Of a stretch of DNA of 64,000 nucleotides, positions 8,333 through 17,205 are shown piece after piece; position 1 is the stretch's first letter; the number at the start of each line of letters is the position of its first letter. The notes beneath the pieces were generated by a model. It had not been told where the DNA came from and made no database searches. It saw only the letters and a program-made list of their open reading frames with translations. A program made the translations under genes and the position numbers. The DNA comes from Achromobacter veterisilvae (lineage in GTDB: Bacteria; Pseudomonadota; Gammaproteobacteria; Burkholderiales; Burkholderiaceae_B): the NCBI RefSeq assembly GCF_900496975.1, contig NZ_UFQC01000021.1, positions 1-64,000 on the forward strand, read 5' to 3'.

Positions 8333-9339
8333 GCCGTCACCTCGCTGGTCTGGATCGTGGGATGGAAGCAGCGCACCAGGTGTCCGGGCAGGGCGTCGGT
8401 GATGTCGGGTTGCCGGTTGCAGGCGGCGGTGGCGCGCGGGCAGCGCGCCGCGAAGGCACAGCCGGCGGGCAGGTTGAGCAGGTTGGGCGTCATGCCGGGA
8501 ATCTGGCGCAGGCGCTGGCCGCGCCGGTTGTTGCTGGGCAGGCTGTCGATCAGGCCCACGGTGTAGGGATGCTGCGGGCGGTCCAGCACGTCGTCGACGG
8601 TGCCGTGCTCGACGATGCGGCCGGCGTACATGACGGCCACGTCGTCGGCCAGCCCGGCCACCACCGACAGGTCGTGGGTGATCCAGATCAGGCTGGTGCC
8701 GTGCTGCTGCGCGAGCTTCTGCACTTCCGACAGGATCTGCGCCTGGATGGTGACGTCCAGGGCGGTGGTGGGTTCGTCCGCGATGATCAGGTCGGGGCGG
8801 TGCAGCATGGCGATCGCGATGGCCACGCGCTGGCGCATGCCGCCGGACAACTGGTGCGGATACGCCAGCAGGCGTTCTTCGGGGCTGGGAATGCCCATCA
8901 TGCCCAGGGTGTCGCGCGACAAGGCGCGGGCCTGGGCCACGCTCATCTTGTTGTGCGCGCGCACGGTCTCGATCATTTGCGCGTCCACCCGAAGCACGGG
9001 GTTCAGCGTCATCATCGGGTCCTGGAAGATCATGGCGATGCGGTTGCCCTGGAGCTTCCTCAGTTCGCGCGGCGACAGCTTGGTCAGGTCGCGGCCCTGG
9101 AACAGCACTTCGCCGCCCACGACGCGGCCCGGCGCGTCCACCAGGCCCATGATGGAGAAGCCCGTGACGGACTTGCCCGAGCCGGACTCGCCGACCAGGC
9201 CCAGGATCTTGCCGCGCTCGAGCGTGAAGGAAACATCGTCCACGGCGGGCAGCACGCCCGCGCGGGTGAAGAAGTGGGTGCGCAGGTTGCGCACCTCCAG
9301 CGTGGCCGGCGCGCCGGAAGAGGCGTGGGCGGCGGTCAT
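8329..9339 (-). CDS. Oligopeptide-type ABC transporter ATP-binding protein (DppD/OppD-like)
   Basis: A 336-aa ATPase with Walker A (GESGSGKS), signature (LSGGMRQRVAIAIA), Walker B (LIIADEPTTALD) and H-loop (WITHDLS). The C-terminal CAFAARCPRATAAC motif is the cysteine cluster of this subfamily. The start at MTAAHASS was chosen because it gives the same 4-nt ATGA overlap with the permease gene that recurs through this operon; the longer open frame upstream lies in the permease. It pairs with the DppF-like subunit to power uptake. Confidence 0.95.
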   Translation of the reverse strand: MTAAHASSGAPATLEVRNLRTHFFTRAGVLPAVDDVSFTLERGKILGLVGESGSGKSVTGFSIMGLVDAPGRVVGGEVLFQGRDLTKLSPRELRKLQGNRIAMIFQDPMMTLNPVLRVDAQMIETVRAHNKMSVAQARALSRDTLGMMGIPSPEERLLAYPHQLSGGMRQRVAIAIAMLHRPDLIIADEPTTALDVTIQAQILSEVQKLAQQHGTSLIWITHDLSVVAGLADDVAVMYAGRIVEHGTVDDVLDRPQHPYTVGLIDSLPSNNRRGQRLRQIPGMTPNLLNLPAGCAFAARCPRATAACNRQPDITDALPGHLVRCFHPTIQTSEVTA

Positions 9340-10259
9340 TTGTGGGTCCTCGGGTTCAGCACGTCGCGCAGGCGGTCGCCCACCAGGTTGATCGCCACGA
9401 TGGTGACGAGCAGCGCGATGCCGGGGTAGAAACTGATCCAGTATTCGCCGGACAGCATGGTCTGGAAGCCGTTGGAGATCAACAGCCCCAGCGACGGTTC
9501 GGTCACGGGCACGCCCAGGCCCAGGAAGCTCAGCGTGGCTTCGAGCGTGATGGCGCGGGCGATCTGCAGCGTGCCGATGACGATCAGCGGCGGCAGGCAG
9601 TTGGGCAGAATGTGCTTGAGCATGATCCGCCAGTTGGGGATGTCCAGGCAGCGCGCCGCTTCCACGTATTCGCGGCGGCGTTCCACCAGGGCCTGGCCGC
9701 GCGCGGTGCGGGCGTAGTAGGCCCATTCCAGGATCACCAGCGTCAGCACCACGTTGCCCACGCCCTTGCCCAGGTAGGCCAGGATCATCATGGCCACGAG
9801 TATCGACGGGAAGGACAGGATCAGGTCCACCAGGCGCATGATCAGCGCGTCGACCTTGCCGCCGGCGTAGGCGGCGAGCAGCCCCAGCAGGGTGCCGACG
9901 ATGCCGGCGATGACCGCCGAACCCACGCCCACCACCAGGCTGATGCGCAGGCCGTACAGGATGCCCGACAGCAGGTCGCGGCCCTGGCCGTCGGTGCCCA
10001 GCCAGTAGTGGAAGGTGTCCAGCCCGTTCATGGTGCCCGGCGGCAGGCGGGCGTCCAGCACGTCGATCTGCAGCAGGTCGTACGGGTTCTGCGGCGCGAT
10101 CCAGGGCGCCAGCGCGGCGGCCAGGATCAGCAGCACGGACACGGCCAGGCCCACCACCGCGGTCTTGGACGAGAGAAACTCGGCCAGGTTGCGGCGCCAG
10201 GGCGATTCGCGGCGCAGGGCGGGGCTAGGCGTCGGGTTTGGTGTCGATACGGCGCTCAT
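9336..10259 (-). CDS. ABC transporter permease (DppC-like)
   Basis: A 307-aa inner-membrane protein with six hydrophobic segments and the cytoplasmic EAA loop (YVEAARCLDIPNWRIMLKHILP), which docks on the ATPases. An N-terminal segment (residues 28-53) precedes the GTDGQGRDLLSG stretch typical of DppC/OppC permeases. Both ends overlap neighbouring genes by 4 nt (ATGA), which indicates translational coupling in the operon. Confidence 0.95.
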   Translation of the reverse strand: MSAVSTPNPTPSPALRRESPWRRNLAEFLSSKTAVVGLAVSVLLILAAALAPWIAPQNPYDLLQIDVLDARLPPGTMNGLDTFHYWLGTDGQGRDLLSGILYGLRISLVVGVGSAVIAGIVGTLLGLLAAYAGGKVDALIMRLVDLILSFPSILVAMMILAYLGKGVGNVVLTLVILEWAYYARTARGQALVERRREYVEAARCLDIPNWRIMLKHILPNCLPPLIVIGTLQIARAITLEATLSFLGLGVPVTEPSLGLLISNGFQTMLSGEYWISFYPGIALLVTIVAINLVGDRLRDVLNPRTHK

Positions 10260-11230
10260 GCCGAGGCCTCCAGCCGCACCCGCGGGTCCAGCACTTTATA
10301 AAGAATGTCCACGATCAGGTTCAGAGTCACGAACAGGAACACCACCACGATCAGGTAGGCGACGATCACGGGGCGGTCCAGCGCGTTCAGGCTGTCCAGG
10401 ATCAGCTTGCCGGCGCCGGGCCAGGCGAAGATGCTCTCGGTGACGACGGCGAACGCGATGGTGGAGCCCAGTTCCAGGCCCAGCACCGTCACCAGCGGGA
10501 TCATGGTGTTGCGCAGCACGTGCACGCAGACCACGCGGAAAGGCGACAGGCCCTTGGCGCGCGCGAACTTCACGAAATCCAGCGGCAGCACGTCGCGCAC
10601 GCCGGCGCGCGTCAGGCGGATGACCAGCGAAATCTTGAACAGCGACAGGTTGAAGGCCGGCAGGATCAGGTGGCGCCAGCCGTCGGCCGTCAGCCACGAC
10701 CACTGGAAGCCCAGGAACTCCACCGTCTGCCCGCGGCCGCTGGCCGGCAACCAGCCCAGCGACACGCTGAAGGTCATGATCAGCATCAGGGCGATCCAGA
10801 ACGTGGGCAGCGAGAAGCCCACGATGCTGCCCGCCATGATCATCTTGGACCAGCGGCTTTCCGGGTACAGGCCGGCCAGGAGGCCCAGCGGCAGGCCGAC
10901 GATCACCGCCATCAGCATGGCGGTGATGGCCAGCTCGAAGGTGGCGGGCAGGCGCTGGATCACCAGTTCGACGGCGGGGATGTTGTAGACGAAGCTGTTG
11001 CCCAGGTTGCCGTGCAGGGCGCCGTTCAGGAACGCCAGGTACTGTTCCCACAGCGGCTTGTCCAGGCCCAGTTCGGCGATGATGCGGGCGCGGTCCACCT
11101 GGTCCACGTCCTGGCCGATCAGGATGTCCACCGGATTGCCGATGGCGTGCAGGCCCACGAAGACGATCAGCGTCATCAGGAAGACGACCACCGCGGCTTG
11201 CGCCACGCGGCGCAGCAACCAGCCCGTCAT
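10256..11230 (-). CDS. ABC transporter permease (DppB-like)
   Basis: A 324-aa permease with the DppB/OppB opening (residues 1-30 hydrophobic, LLRRVAQAAVVVFLMTLIVF), a periplasmic region with ARIIAELGLDKPLWEQYLAFL, and an EAA loop (FVKFARAKGLSPFRVVCVHVLRN). The start MTGWLLRR was chosen because it overlaps the monooxygenase stop by 4 nt. It forms the translocation channel with the DppC-like subunit. Confidence 0.95.
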   Translation of the reverse strand: MTGWLLRRVAQAAVVVFLMTLIVFVGLHAIGNPVDILIGQDVDQVDRARIIAELGLDKPLWEQYLAFLNGALHGNLGNSFVYNIPAVELVIQRLPATFELAITAMLMAVIVGLPLGLLAGLYPESRWSKMIMAGSIVGFSLPTFWIALMLIMTFSVSLGWLPASGRGQTVEFLGFQWSWLTADGWRHLILPAFNLSLFKISLVIRLTRAGVRDVLPLDFVKFARAKGLSPFRVVCVHVLRNTMIPLVTVLGLELGSTIAFAVVTESIFAWPGAGKLILDSLNALDRPVIVAYLIVVVFLFVTLNLIVDILYKVLDPRVRLEASA

Positions 11231-12690
11231 TGCGCGGTCTCCGCCTGGGGGGCCGGAGCTGGAACCCATTCGTCGCCGAACACTTCCGGTTCCGAGAACG
11301 CTTCCATATTGGCGTAGTGCGCGGCCACGTCCTCGCGGTAGAACAGGCCGGCGATGCCCTGCGCGAGGCGCTTGGCGCCTTCGCTGATGGCCGGGATGTC
11401 GCCCGAGATCGTGCCCTGCGTCAGCGCCGCCGGATACGAGAAGCAATGCACGCGGTCCAGGCCGGGACAGGCGCCCGGGGTTTTTTCCTGCAATTCGAAG
11501 ACGGTGCCCAGGTCGGGCGAGTCATGCAGTTCCTGGTCCTCTTCGCCGGCGGGCGGCACGTAGCGGTCGCCCCAGGCGCGCACATGCGGCGCCAGCGCGG
11601 CGAATTCCGGCCGCGCCGTCCAGTCGATCCGGAAGCCCGTGGAGAAGATCAGGAAGTCCAGCGCGAACACGCCCTTGGGCGTGGTGACGCGGATTTCGTC
11701 TTCCACCAGCGCCAGGTCCTGGACGCCTGCGCCCAGGTTGAAGCGGGCGTTGGGGTGGCGCGAGACGCGCAGCGTGCTGCCGCGCGGCGGCGGCACCTGG
11801 GCGGCGTTGATGTAGTGGCGGATCTTCCACTTCCATTCGTCGGGCAGGGCCAGGTGGCCGTGGGTCAGTCCGGGGTTGCCCGCGCCCTTGCCCTTGTTGA
11901 CGCGGGGGATGTCGTTGCGGCGGATCAGCAGGTCCACGCTGGCGGCGCCCGCTTCCAGCGCGGTGGCCGCGCTGTCCATGGCGGACGCGCCCGCGCCCAC
12001 CACGCCCACGCGCTTGCCGGCGAGCGTGGCGTAGTCCATGACGTCGGACGAATGCGCCCAGCGGTCGCGCGGCAGCTTCTTCGCGAAGTCGGGCACATAG
12101 GCGCCGCCCAGGCCGTCGCGGCCGGTGGCCAGCACCACGCGGCGCGCCAGCACCGTGCTGCGCCCGGCGGGGGATTCGATGTCGAGCTGCACCAGCTTGT
12201 CGGCGCGCGGCAGCACGGCGCGGATGCGGTGTTCGTTGCGCACGTCCAGCTCCAGCACGCGGCGGTACCAGCGCAGGTAATCCATCCATTGAAGGCGCGG
12301 GATCTTGTCCAGCGCGTCCCAGGCTTCGGACCCGAACTGGGCCTCGAACCAGGCGCGGAAGGTCAGCGCGGGCAGGCCCAGCGCGGGGCCGGTCAACTGC
12401 TTGGGCGAACGCAGCGTTTCCATCCGGGCCGTGGTGGCCCAGGGGCCTTCATAGCCTTCGGGGGCCTGGTCGAAGATGGGCGCATCGACGCCCAGGTGCT
12501 TGAGCGACGCCGCCGCCGCCAGGCCGGCCATGCCGCCGCCGACGATGGCCACGTCCAGCACCTGCCGGCCGTCGACGTAGCGGGGCGTCACCCAGTTCTT
12601 GGCGGGGATTTCCAGCCACGACAGGTCTTGCCGCAGGCGCGCTTCCAGCGCGGCGAGACCTTGCGGCGGGGTGGCTACGGGCAGATTCAT
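11227..12690 (-). CDS. FAD/NAD(P)-binding monooxygenase-like oxidoreductase
   Basis: A 487-aa flavoprotein. The FAD site GGGMAG is at residues 51-56, a second nucleotide-binding GVVGAGASAMDSA lies mid-protein, and a late DFLIFSTGFRID matches the ATG-like strand of flavin-containing monooxygenases. The layout fits the FMO/NAD(P)-binding oxidoreductase class, which hydroxylates or oxygenates C, N or S atoms. Second gene of the operon, between the LysR regulator and the permeases. It likely oxidises the imported compound; the substrate is unknown. Confidence 0.85.
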   Translation of the reverse strand: MNLPVATPPQGLAALEARLRQDLSWLEIPAKNWVTPRYVDGRQVLDVAIVGGGMAGLAAAASLKHLGVDAPIFDQAPEGYEGPWATTARMETLRSPKQLTGPALGLPALTFRAWFEAQFGSEAWDALDKIPRLQWMDYLRWYRRVLELDVRNEHRIRAVLPRADKLVQLDIESPAGRSTVLARRVVLATGRDGLGGAYVPDFAKKLPRDRWAHSSDVMDYATLAGKRVGVVGAGASAMDSAATALEAGAASVDLLIRRNDIPRVNKGKGAGNPGLTHGHLALPDEWKWKIRHYINAAQVPPPRGSTLRVSRHPNARFNLGAGVQDLALVEDEIRVTTPKGVFALDFLIFSTGFRIDWTARPEFAALAPHVRAWGDRYVPPAGEEDQELHDSPDLGTVFELQEKTPGACPGLDRVHCFSYPAALTQGTISGDIPAISEGAKRLAQGIAGLFYREDVAAHYANMEAFSEPEVFGDEWVPAPAPQAETAQ

Positions 12691-13664
12691 AATGCGGGGG
12701 ATTCCGTAAGAGGGGCGTCGTCACCGTAGATCGACTGCAATAGCGCCGAATGCTCGCAGGCGTCGTGCAGCGCAAAGCCGGGCAGCAGGTCCGCGGCGGC
12801 TTGCGCCAGCGCGTCCGCCATGGCCTGGCAGGCCGGCGTCAGCGTTTGCGCCTGCGGGGTGATGACCCCGAAGAAAAAGGGGATGTCCAGGTCGATGGGA
12901 CGGATCGCCACGCCCGGCATGGGCGCGCCGTAGGCGGTGATCGGTTCCAGCACCGACACGCCCAGTCCGGCGCGCACGGCGGCCAGGGCGTTGATGGACG
13001 AATTGGTTTCCAGGGTGCCGGGCAACTGGCCGTTGGGCGCCAGCGCGGCATCCAGCCGGCGCCGCAGCCGGAAGGGGTTGGCCATGGTGATCAGGCGGCG
13101 GCCGGCCAGGGCCGACACCGGCACCACGGCTTGCTGCGCCACCGGATCGTCTTCCGGCAGCGCGGCCACACAGGGCGCCTGCCCGATCCAGTGCACCGTC
13201 AGGCCGCGGTGTTCCAGCGGCAGGCTGGTCGCGCCCAACTGGGCGGAGCCCGACAGCACTGCGTGCACCACCTGTTCCGGCGACGCGCTGCGCAATTGCA
13301 CGCGGGCCGTGCCCAGGCGGGATTCGATGCGCTTGAGCGCGTCCGGCACCAGCCCCGCCGCCAGGGCGGAAGTGGCGGCCATCAGCAGCGGCTGGGCCTG
13401 GCCGCGGGCAATCTCGTCGGCCCGGCCGCGGATCTGCTGCAGGCCGGTCAGCGCCCGTTCGACGTCGTCATACAGCAGGAAGCCCTGCTCGGTGGGCGTC
13501 ACGCGGGGGCCGCTGCGCGCGAACAGGGGATAGCCGATCTCGGCCTCCAGTTCCTGCAGCAACCGGCTGATCGCCGGCTGCGAGCGTCCGAGCAGCCGTC
13601 CGGCAGCGGTGACGCTGCCCGTGGACATGACGGCCGCGAAGGCCTCGAGTTGACGAAGTTCCAT
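12687..13664 (-). CDS. LysR-family regulator, first gene of the import/oxidation operon
   Basis: A 325-aa LysR protein. The N-terminal winged HTH (MELRQLEAFAAVMSTGSVTA, then LLGRSQPAISRLLQELE) is followed by a two-lobed effector-binding domain. The start at MELRQ (13664) is preferred to an ATG 48 nt upstream because LysR proteins begin here. Unusually for this family, it is transcribed in the same direction as its probable targets and its stop overlaps the next gene by 4 nt. It therefore probably controls its own promoter together with the whole operon. Confidence 0.92.
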   Translation of the reverse strand: MELRQLEAFAAVMSTGSVTAAGRLLGRSQPAISRLLQELEAEIGYPLFARSGPRVTPTEQGFLLYDDVERALTGLQQIRGRADEIARGQAQPLLMAATSALAAGLVPDALKRIESRLGTARVQLRSASPEQVVHAVLSGSAQLGATSLPLEHRGLTVHWIGQAPCVAALPEDDPVAQQAVVPVSALAGRRLITMANPFRLRRRLDAALAPNGQLPGTLETNSSINALAAVRAGLGVSVLEPITAYGAPMPGVAIRPIDLDIPFFFGVITPQAQTLTPACQAMADALAQAAADLLPGFALHDACEHSALLQSIYGDDAPLTESPAL

Positions 13665-13738
13665 CTGTCTTGATTTATGCCAAGGACGAATTCTTGCGCG
13701 TCCAGTATGCACTTTGCAAATAATTAAAGCGCATAAGC

Positions 13739-13771
13739 AAATTCCCTAATGGGGTTTTCCTTAGGGAATTT
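13739..13771. promoter_or_regulatory. 11-bp inverted repeat upstream of the LysR-led operon
   Basis: Perfect arms aaattccctaa / ttagggaattt with an 11-bp spacer, 75 bp before the LysR start. The spacing suits a LysR tetramer site or an autoregulatory operator, though no binding data are visible. The rest of 13665-14054 holds only A/T-rich promoter-like sequence near 13700-13745 and no convincing gene. Confidence 0.45.
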
Positions 13772-14054
13772 CATAACTGTGAGTTATTTCAAGGGCTTAG
13801 GGCCTGCCCGCCGCCTTCTTGCCATGGGACCCTGTTCTGGGCCAGGGCGGACACCCTGCGGCACGGAGACGGAGGTTGGCGGGTGTCGCCTCACAAAGGG
13901 GGCGCTCAGGCAGTTTCCTGCCCAGTGACGCGGATTGCTTCAAGGTGCGCCCCGCTTTGGATGATCTTTGGCTTTCTCGGTCTCAGCGGAGGTTCAAGAA
14001 TGTTCCGGTGGATGCCCGTGTCGGGCCGCTCAAGATTTTTGGAAATGCTGAATT

Positions 14055-15296
14055 TCATGGCGACTTTTTGAAGATATCCTGGTCGAGGATGTCTCCGTTA
14101 ACGTCCATTTCGTGTTTAAGGGTGCTGGTGGAATTGCCTGTCGGGGGAGTTATTTCGAGCGAGCTTATGCGATCATTTTTTCCTACATTGAGTTTTATGT
14201 ACGAGACTGCGATGGCAAGTGGTTCCTCATACTTATATCTGAAAGCAACGCCCTGATCGTACGCGTTTGATACGGCTACGCGCCCGCCCTGAACACCAAG
14301 ATCGGATGAGCTCATGGCGGCATTTGCACTTGCCGAGCGGCTGGTCGAAACCGCTGTGATGATTCCAGTCATTGGATCGTCCGACGTAGTTGATGCCTGT
14401 TTTCCGTCAGCGGTGGCGGGCTTGGGTACGGCAGACTTTATTTGTTCATTCGTGGCCGAACTGCGGGTTCCTTCTGGAATGAAAACCTGCGCTTGCGCTG
14501 AGAACGCTTGTGCAAGAGTCTCGCCATACGAGTACACCATTTCTCTGGCGTAATAGACCTTCCATACGGCGAATAGACCGAGCTCGCAGTTCCAATCCTG
14601 GCCCTTGAGTGCTTTGAACGAGTCTTCAATCATCTTCGCATTTTGGGGATCCTTTGCGAGCGATTGGGAAATTGCTGCTCGGGCGAGTGGGTAAGGCAGG
14701 GCTAGCAAACCAGCATTGGGAATGGAGAGTATGTAGTACGCTGTATTGCTGCGGCTTGCCCCAACCCCTCCTTTTACGGCATCGACGGTACCAGTCAGCC
14801 CCACGTCGATGTTCGACTGACTCACGAATGACGATGTCGGGAACGCGACGGTCGGGAGCGCTATCTCCCGACTGCCGAAACTGATTGACATTCTGTTGTT
14901 GGGCGATGGTGCGGACTGTTTGAAGTGTGGCCGGTCGCGAAGATCTTCGTAGATAAATTCATTGAAGGTCGAAAATCTACCCATTATCACTGGATCGAAT
15001 CGCAGCCGGCCGCCAGCCGCCCCTTCTGCGCTGGAAATGGCTTGCGGCTTTTCTTTGCTCGGCTGTTGCGGAACGGCGGGGTTTTCCACTGGACCGCTGC
15101 AAAGAGCGACTACGTCACCAGGAAAAATGCCTCCCCGAGGAGGGTATACGGCATCCATATTCGTGGTCGGGTATAGTCGCTTTCCCCATGTGTCTACCAG
15201 TCTGGTTTGAAGGTTTGGGGGCGGATGGGTGCAAGCTGTGATTGTTCCGAAACCCACGATCATGGACGTGAGCTTAATTGCTGATTTGTAACTCAT
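14055..15296 (-). CDS. Putative lipoprotein of unknown function
   Basis: A 413-aa protein. It begins with a lysine-bearing signal peptide ending in a lipobox-like FGTITAC, with the lipidated cysteine at about residue 22, so it is predicted to be membrane-anchored and exported. The rest is Ser/Thr/Ala-rich, without a recognised domain; a proline-rich stretch near residue 75 and a low-complexity region near residues 275-325 are visible. Codon use is more A/T-tolerant than in the neighbouring operons, suggesting a different origin. No partner gene is evident. Confidence 0.7.
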   Translation of the reverse strand: MSYKSAIKLTSMIVGFGTITACTHPPPNLQTRLVDTWGKRLYPTTNMDAVYPPRGGIFPGDVVALCSGPVENPAVPQQPSKEKPQAISSAEGAAGGRLRFDPVIMGRFSTFNEFIYEDLRDRPHFKQSAPSPNNRMSISFGSREIALPTVAFPTSSFVSQSNIDVGLTGTVDAVKGGVGASRSNTAYYILSIPNAGLLALPYPLARAAISQSLAKDPQNAKMIEDSFKALKGQDWNCELGLFAVWKVYYAREMVYSYGETLAQAFSAQAQVFIPEGTRSSATNEQIKSAVPKPATADGKQASTTSDDPMTGIITAVSTSRSASANAAMSSSDLGVQGGRVAVSNAYDQGVAFRYKYEEPLAIAVSYIKLNVGKNDRISSLEITPPTGNSTSTLKHEMDVNGDILDQDIFKKSP

Positions 15297-15479
15297 GAAC
15301 CCTCCCGCGAATCGAATTGAATTTTTCTATTTTCGATTCTAGGAGGTGGTGTGGATTCGGACTCTAGCTCTTTCGCCGTAGTTCGCTTTAATGGGGTTTA
15401 TCCAGGCATCGGAGCCGGGGGCCACAGCTCGCATTGCCATCAAGCGTCGGCTGAAATGGATCGAGCGCGTGCATCCCAC

Positions 15480-15710
15480 TCACGAATGGCCCCGCCCTTC
15501 GCGCCGGTAATACAGATACCGTTCGATCTCCGCCTGCTCCACCGCGGGTTCAAGCCAACGCCATCTGACGACGTACCCCCGGTGCGCGGGCGGCATCCAA
15601 CCCAATACGGAATACATCGTGACTTCGGTTTCTCCCGTATTGAATTCGGTTTCGTAGAACCCCTGACGATGCGGCGGCTCGGTGCCACATATCCAGTTGG
15701 AACCAGACAT
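15480..15710 (-). CDS. Small hypothetical protein, Trp/Tyr-rich
   Basis: A 76-aa ORF with a good ribosome site (GGGGAGAA) before its ATG and a natural-looking composition: seven aromatic pairs or singles including WRWLEP and RYLYY, and few low-complexity runs. No domain was recognised. It is the most credible of three overlapping minus-strand frames here. The 15297-15479 stretch upstream of the lipoprotein holds no gene I can support. Confidence 0.5.
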   Translation of the reverse strand: MSGSNWICGTEPPHRQGFYETEFNTGETEVTMYSVLGWMPPAHRGYVVRWRWLEPAVEQAEIERYLYYRREGRGHS

Positions 15711-15919
15711 GATGTTCTCCCCATGCAGCGCTTCGTTCCAATCCTACGCGCCAGCCCCTGAAATGGCATACGTTCTAGCCCCGATGCGGGCTGGGGCCGC
15801 CTTGTGTTAGAAACACGGATGGGGCTGCTTCGGCACGATTGCCGCGACCTTTGCGAACCTTTGCAGTTCGATTCGACGGATGCCGGTAGTATTCGGCCAT
15901 CGATACTCAGGAGCCCGTC

Positions 15920-15991
15920 ATGCACAGTCAGCAACCCGCGCCCGAGCCGAACAAGCGCCGGTGGCCTTTCGGCTACGGTGAAGAAGAATAG
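15920..15991 (+). CDS. Candidate micro-ORF (23 aa)
   Basis: ATG at 15920 with a strong AGGAG six to seven nt upstream, 22 further codons, then TAG. The peptide is short and charged, with a basic centre (NKRRW) and an acidic tail (GEEE). It runs toward the small minus-strand gene at 16002-16211. The ribosome site is the main evidence; expression is unproven. Confidence 0.3.
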   Translation: MHSQQPAPEPNKRRWPFGYGEEE

Positions 15992-16001
15992 GGCGCTTGC
16001 G

Positions 16002-16211
16002 CTACCCGATGCGCGAAATCCGGTCGCCGGGGCCGGCCAGCTCGTGATAGATGTCGTCCAGGTATTCCGCCAGCTCGTCGGCGGACACTTCCGGGGGAAT
16101 GGCCAGGTCCGAAGCGGGGACGCGTTTTCCCGCAACAGGACGGTACGCCGCCCACGCCCCGCCTTCGCGGTGGATGTCCAGTTGAAATCTGCCGTAGATG
16201 TCGAATTTCAT
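16002..16211 (-). CDS. Small conserved-looking hypothetical protein
   Basis: A 69-aa soluble protein beginning MKFDIYGRFQLDIHREGGAW and ending in an acidic helix (DELAEYLDDIYHELAGPGD). I believe similar short proteins (MKFDIYGRF...) occur across Alcaligenaceae and are annotated only as a domain of unknown function. There is no membrane segment. It lies 16 nt upstream of the end of a LysR gene on the same strand; a functional link is not evident. Confidence 0.65.
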   Translation of the reverse strand: MKFDIYGRFQLDIHREGGAWAAYRPVAGKRVPASDLAIPPEVSADELAEYLDDIYHELAGPGDRISRIG

Positions 16212-16227
16212 GGGCGTCCTGAAAAAG

Positions 16228-17109
16228 TCATGACCAGGTCAATGCCAGCTCGGCGGCCACGCTGCGCGTGAGCCCCAGCAGCGCTTGCGAGGCCGGGCTG
16301 AGGGTTTCGCCGCCGCGAGTCAGCACTTCCAGGCTGCGGACGGCGCTTTGGTCGGCCAGGGGCATAACCGCCAATTTTGCGCTGGCCGTGACCGCCAGCG
16401 CAGGCAGGATGGTGACGCCAAAGCCCTGTTCAACAAAGGTCAGCAGGGAAGTGGTGTTGCGTACCGTCAGCAGCGACGCCTCGACCAATGCCCTCACTTC
16501 GGGGGAATCGAACCGGGCGCACAAGCCGTTCGCGATGAACTCCGCGGCATCGATATCGCTCCAGCGCGCGTCGCGTCCAAGTTCCGTCAAGCTGTGGCCG
16601 GCCGGGCACACCAGCACGAAACGGTCTTCGAACAAGGGTTCGGTCACGATGCCGGGCAGGGGCGCCGGCAGCGTGGCAACGCCGAAGTCGACCTCTCCGG
16701 CGGCCACCGCCTTGCCCACCGCGGCGGAGTCGATATCTCGCAGGTCCACCCTGACCTGCGGGTACTGCCGGCGCATCAGGCCGATGACCCGTGGCAACAG
16801 CCGCGTGGCCGCGGAAGGCACGGCGGCCACCTTGGCCGTGCCCAGGGCGCCGCTGGCGTAGCGCACCATGTGGGCCACGGCCGTGTCGAACTCGGCGATG
16901 GCGCGCTGCGCCTGGGCGCGGACGTAGAGGCCCAGGGGAGAGAGCCGGATCTTCCGTTCGCCTTCGAATAGCGGCCCGCCCAGTTCGGACTCCAGTTGTT
17001 TCAAGGTCATGGAAAGCGCCGCGGGCGTGCGGCCGACGCGGTCCCCCGCCTGGGCCAGTTCTCCCGCGTCGACGACGGCCAGGAACATGCGTAAATGTTC
17101 GAGCTTCAC
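16228..17109 (-). CDS. LysR-family regulator, divergent from the M19/Bug/RidA operon
   Basis: A 293-aa LysR protein starting at GTG (KLEHLRMFLAVVDAGELAQAG). The HTH region is followed by VGRTPAALSMTLKQLESELG and then a substrate-binding domain. The first in-frame ATG is eight codons in and would cut the HTH, so GTG is preferred. It is divergent from the dipeptidase gene across 96 bp, the classic LysR arrangement, so it likely regulates the 17206-19730 operon. Confidence 0.9.
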   Translation of the reverse strand: MKLEHLRMFLAVVDAGELAQAGDRVGRTPAALSMTLKQLESELGGPLFEGERKIRLSPLGLYVRAQAQRAIAEFDTAVAHMVRYASGALGTAKVAAVPSAATRLLPRVIGLMRRQYPQVRVDLRDIDSAAVGKAVAAGEVDFGVATLPAPLPGIVTEPLFEDRFVLVCPAGHSLTELGRDARWSDIDAAEFIANGLCARFDSPEVRALVEASLLTVRNTTSLLTFVEQGFGVTILPALAVTASAKLAVMPLADQSAVRSLEVLTRGGETLSPASQALLGLTRSVAAELALTWS

Positions 17110-17205
17110 GATTAAGAAAATATTGAATAGATGACAATAATTTTAGTTTGACTGAATTCTGGCCGGATATCTACAGTAGCGCTCATCCCATTCAAGGAAG
17201 CAGCA

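Noticed and set aside
13772..14054. Plus-strand ORFs between the LysR-led operon and the lipoprotein
   Set aside because: Short, overlap the lipoprotein 3' end, and lack ribosome sites and domains.
15440..16135. 231-codon minus-strand frame
   Set aside because: Overlaps two better small ORFs in other frames; composition Arg/Ser/Pro-rich and no domain.
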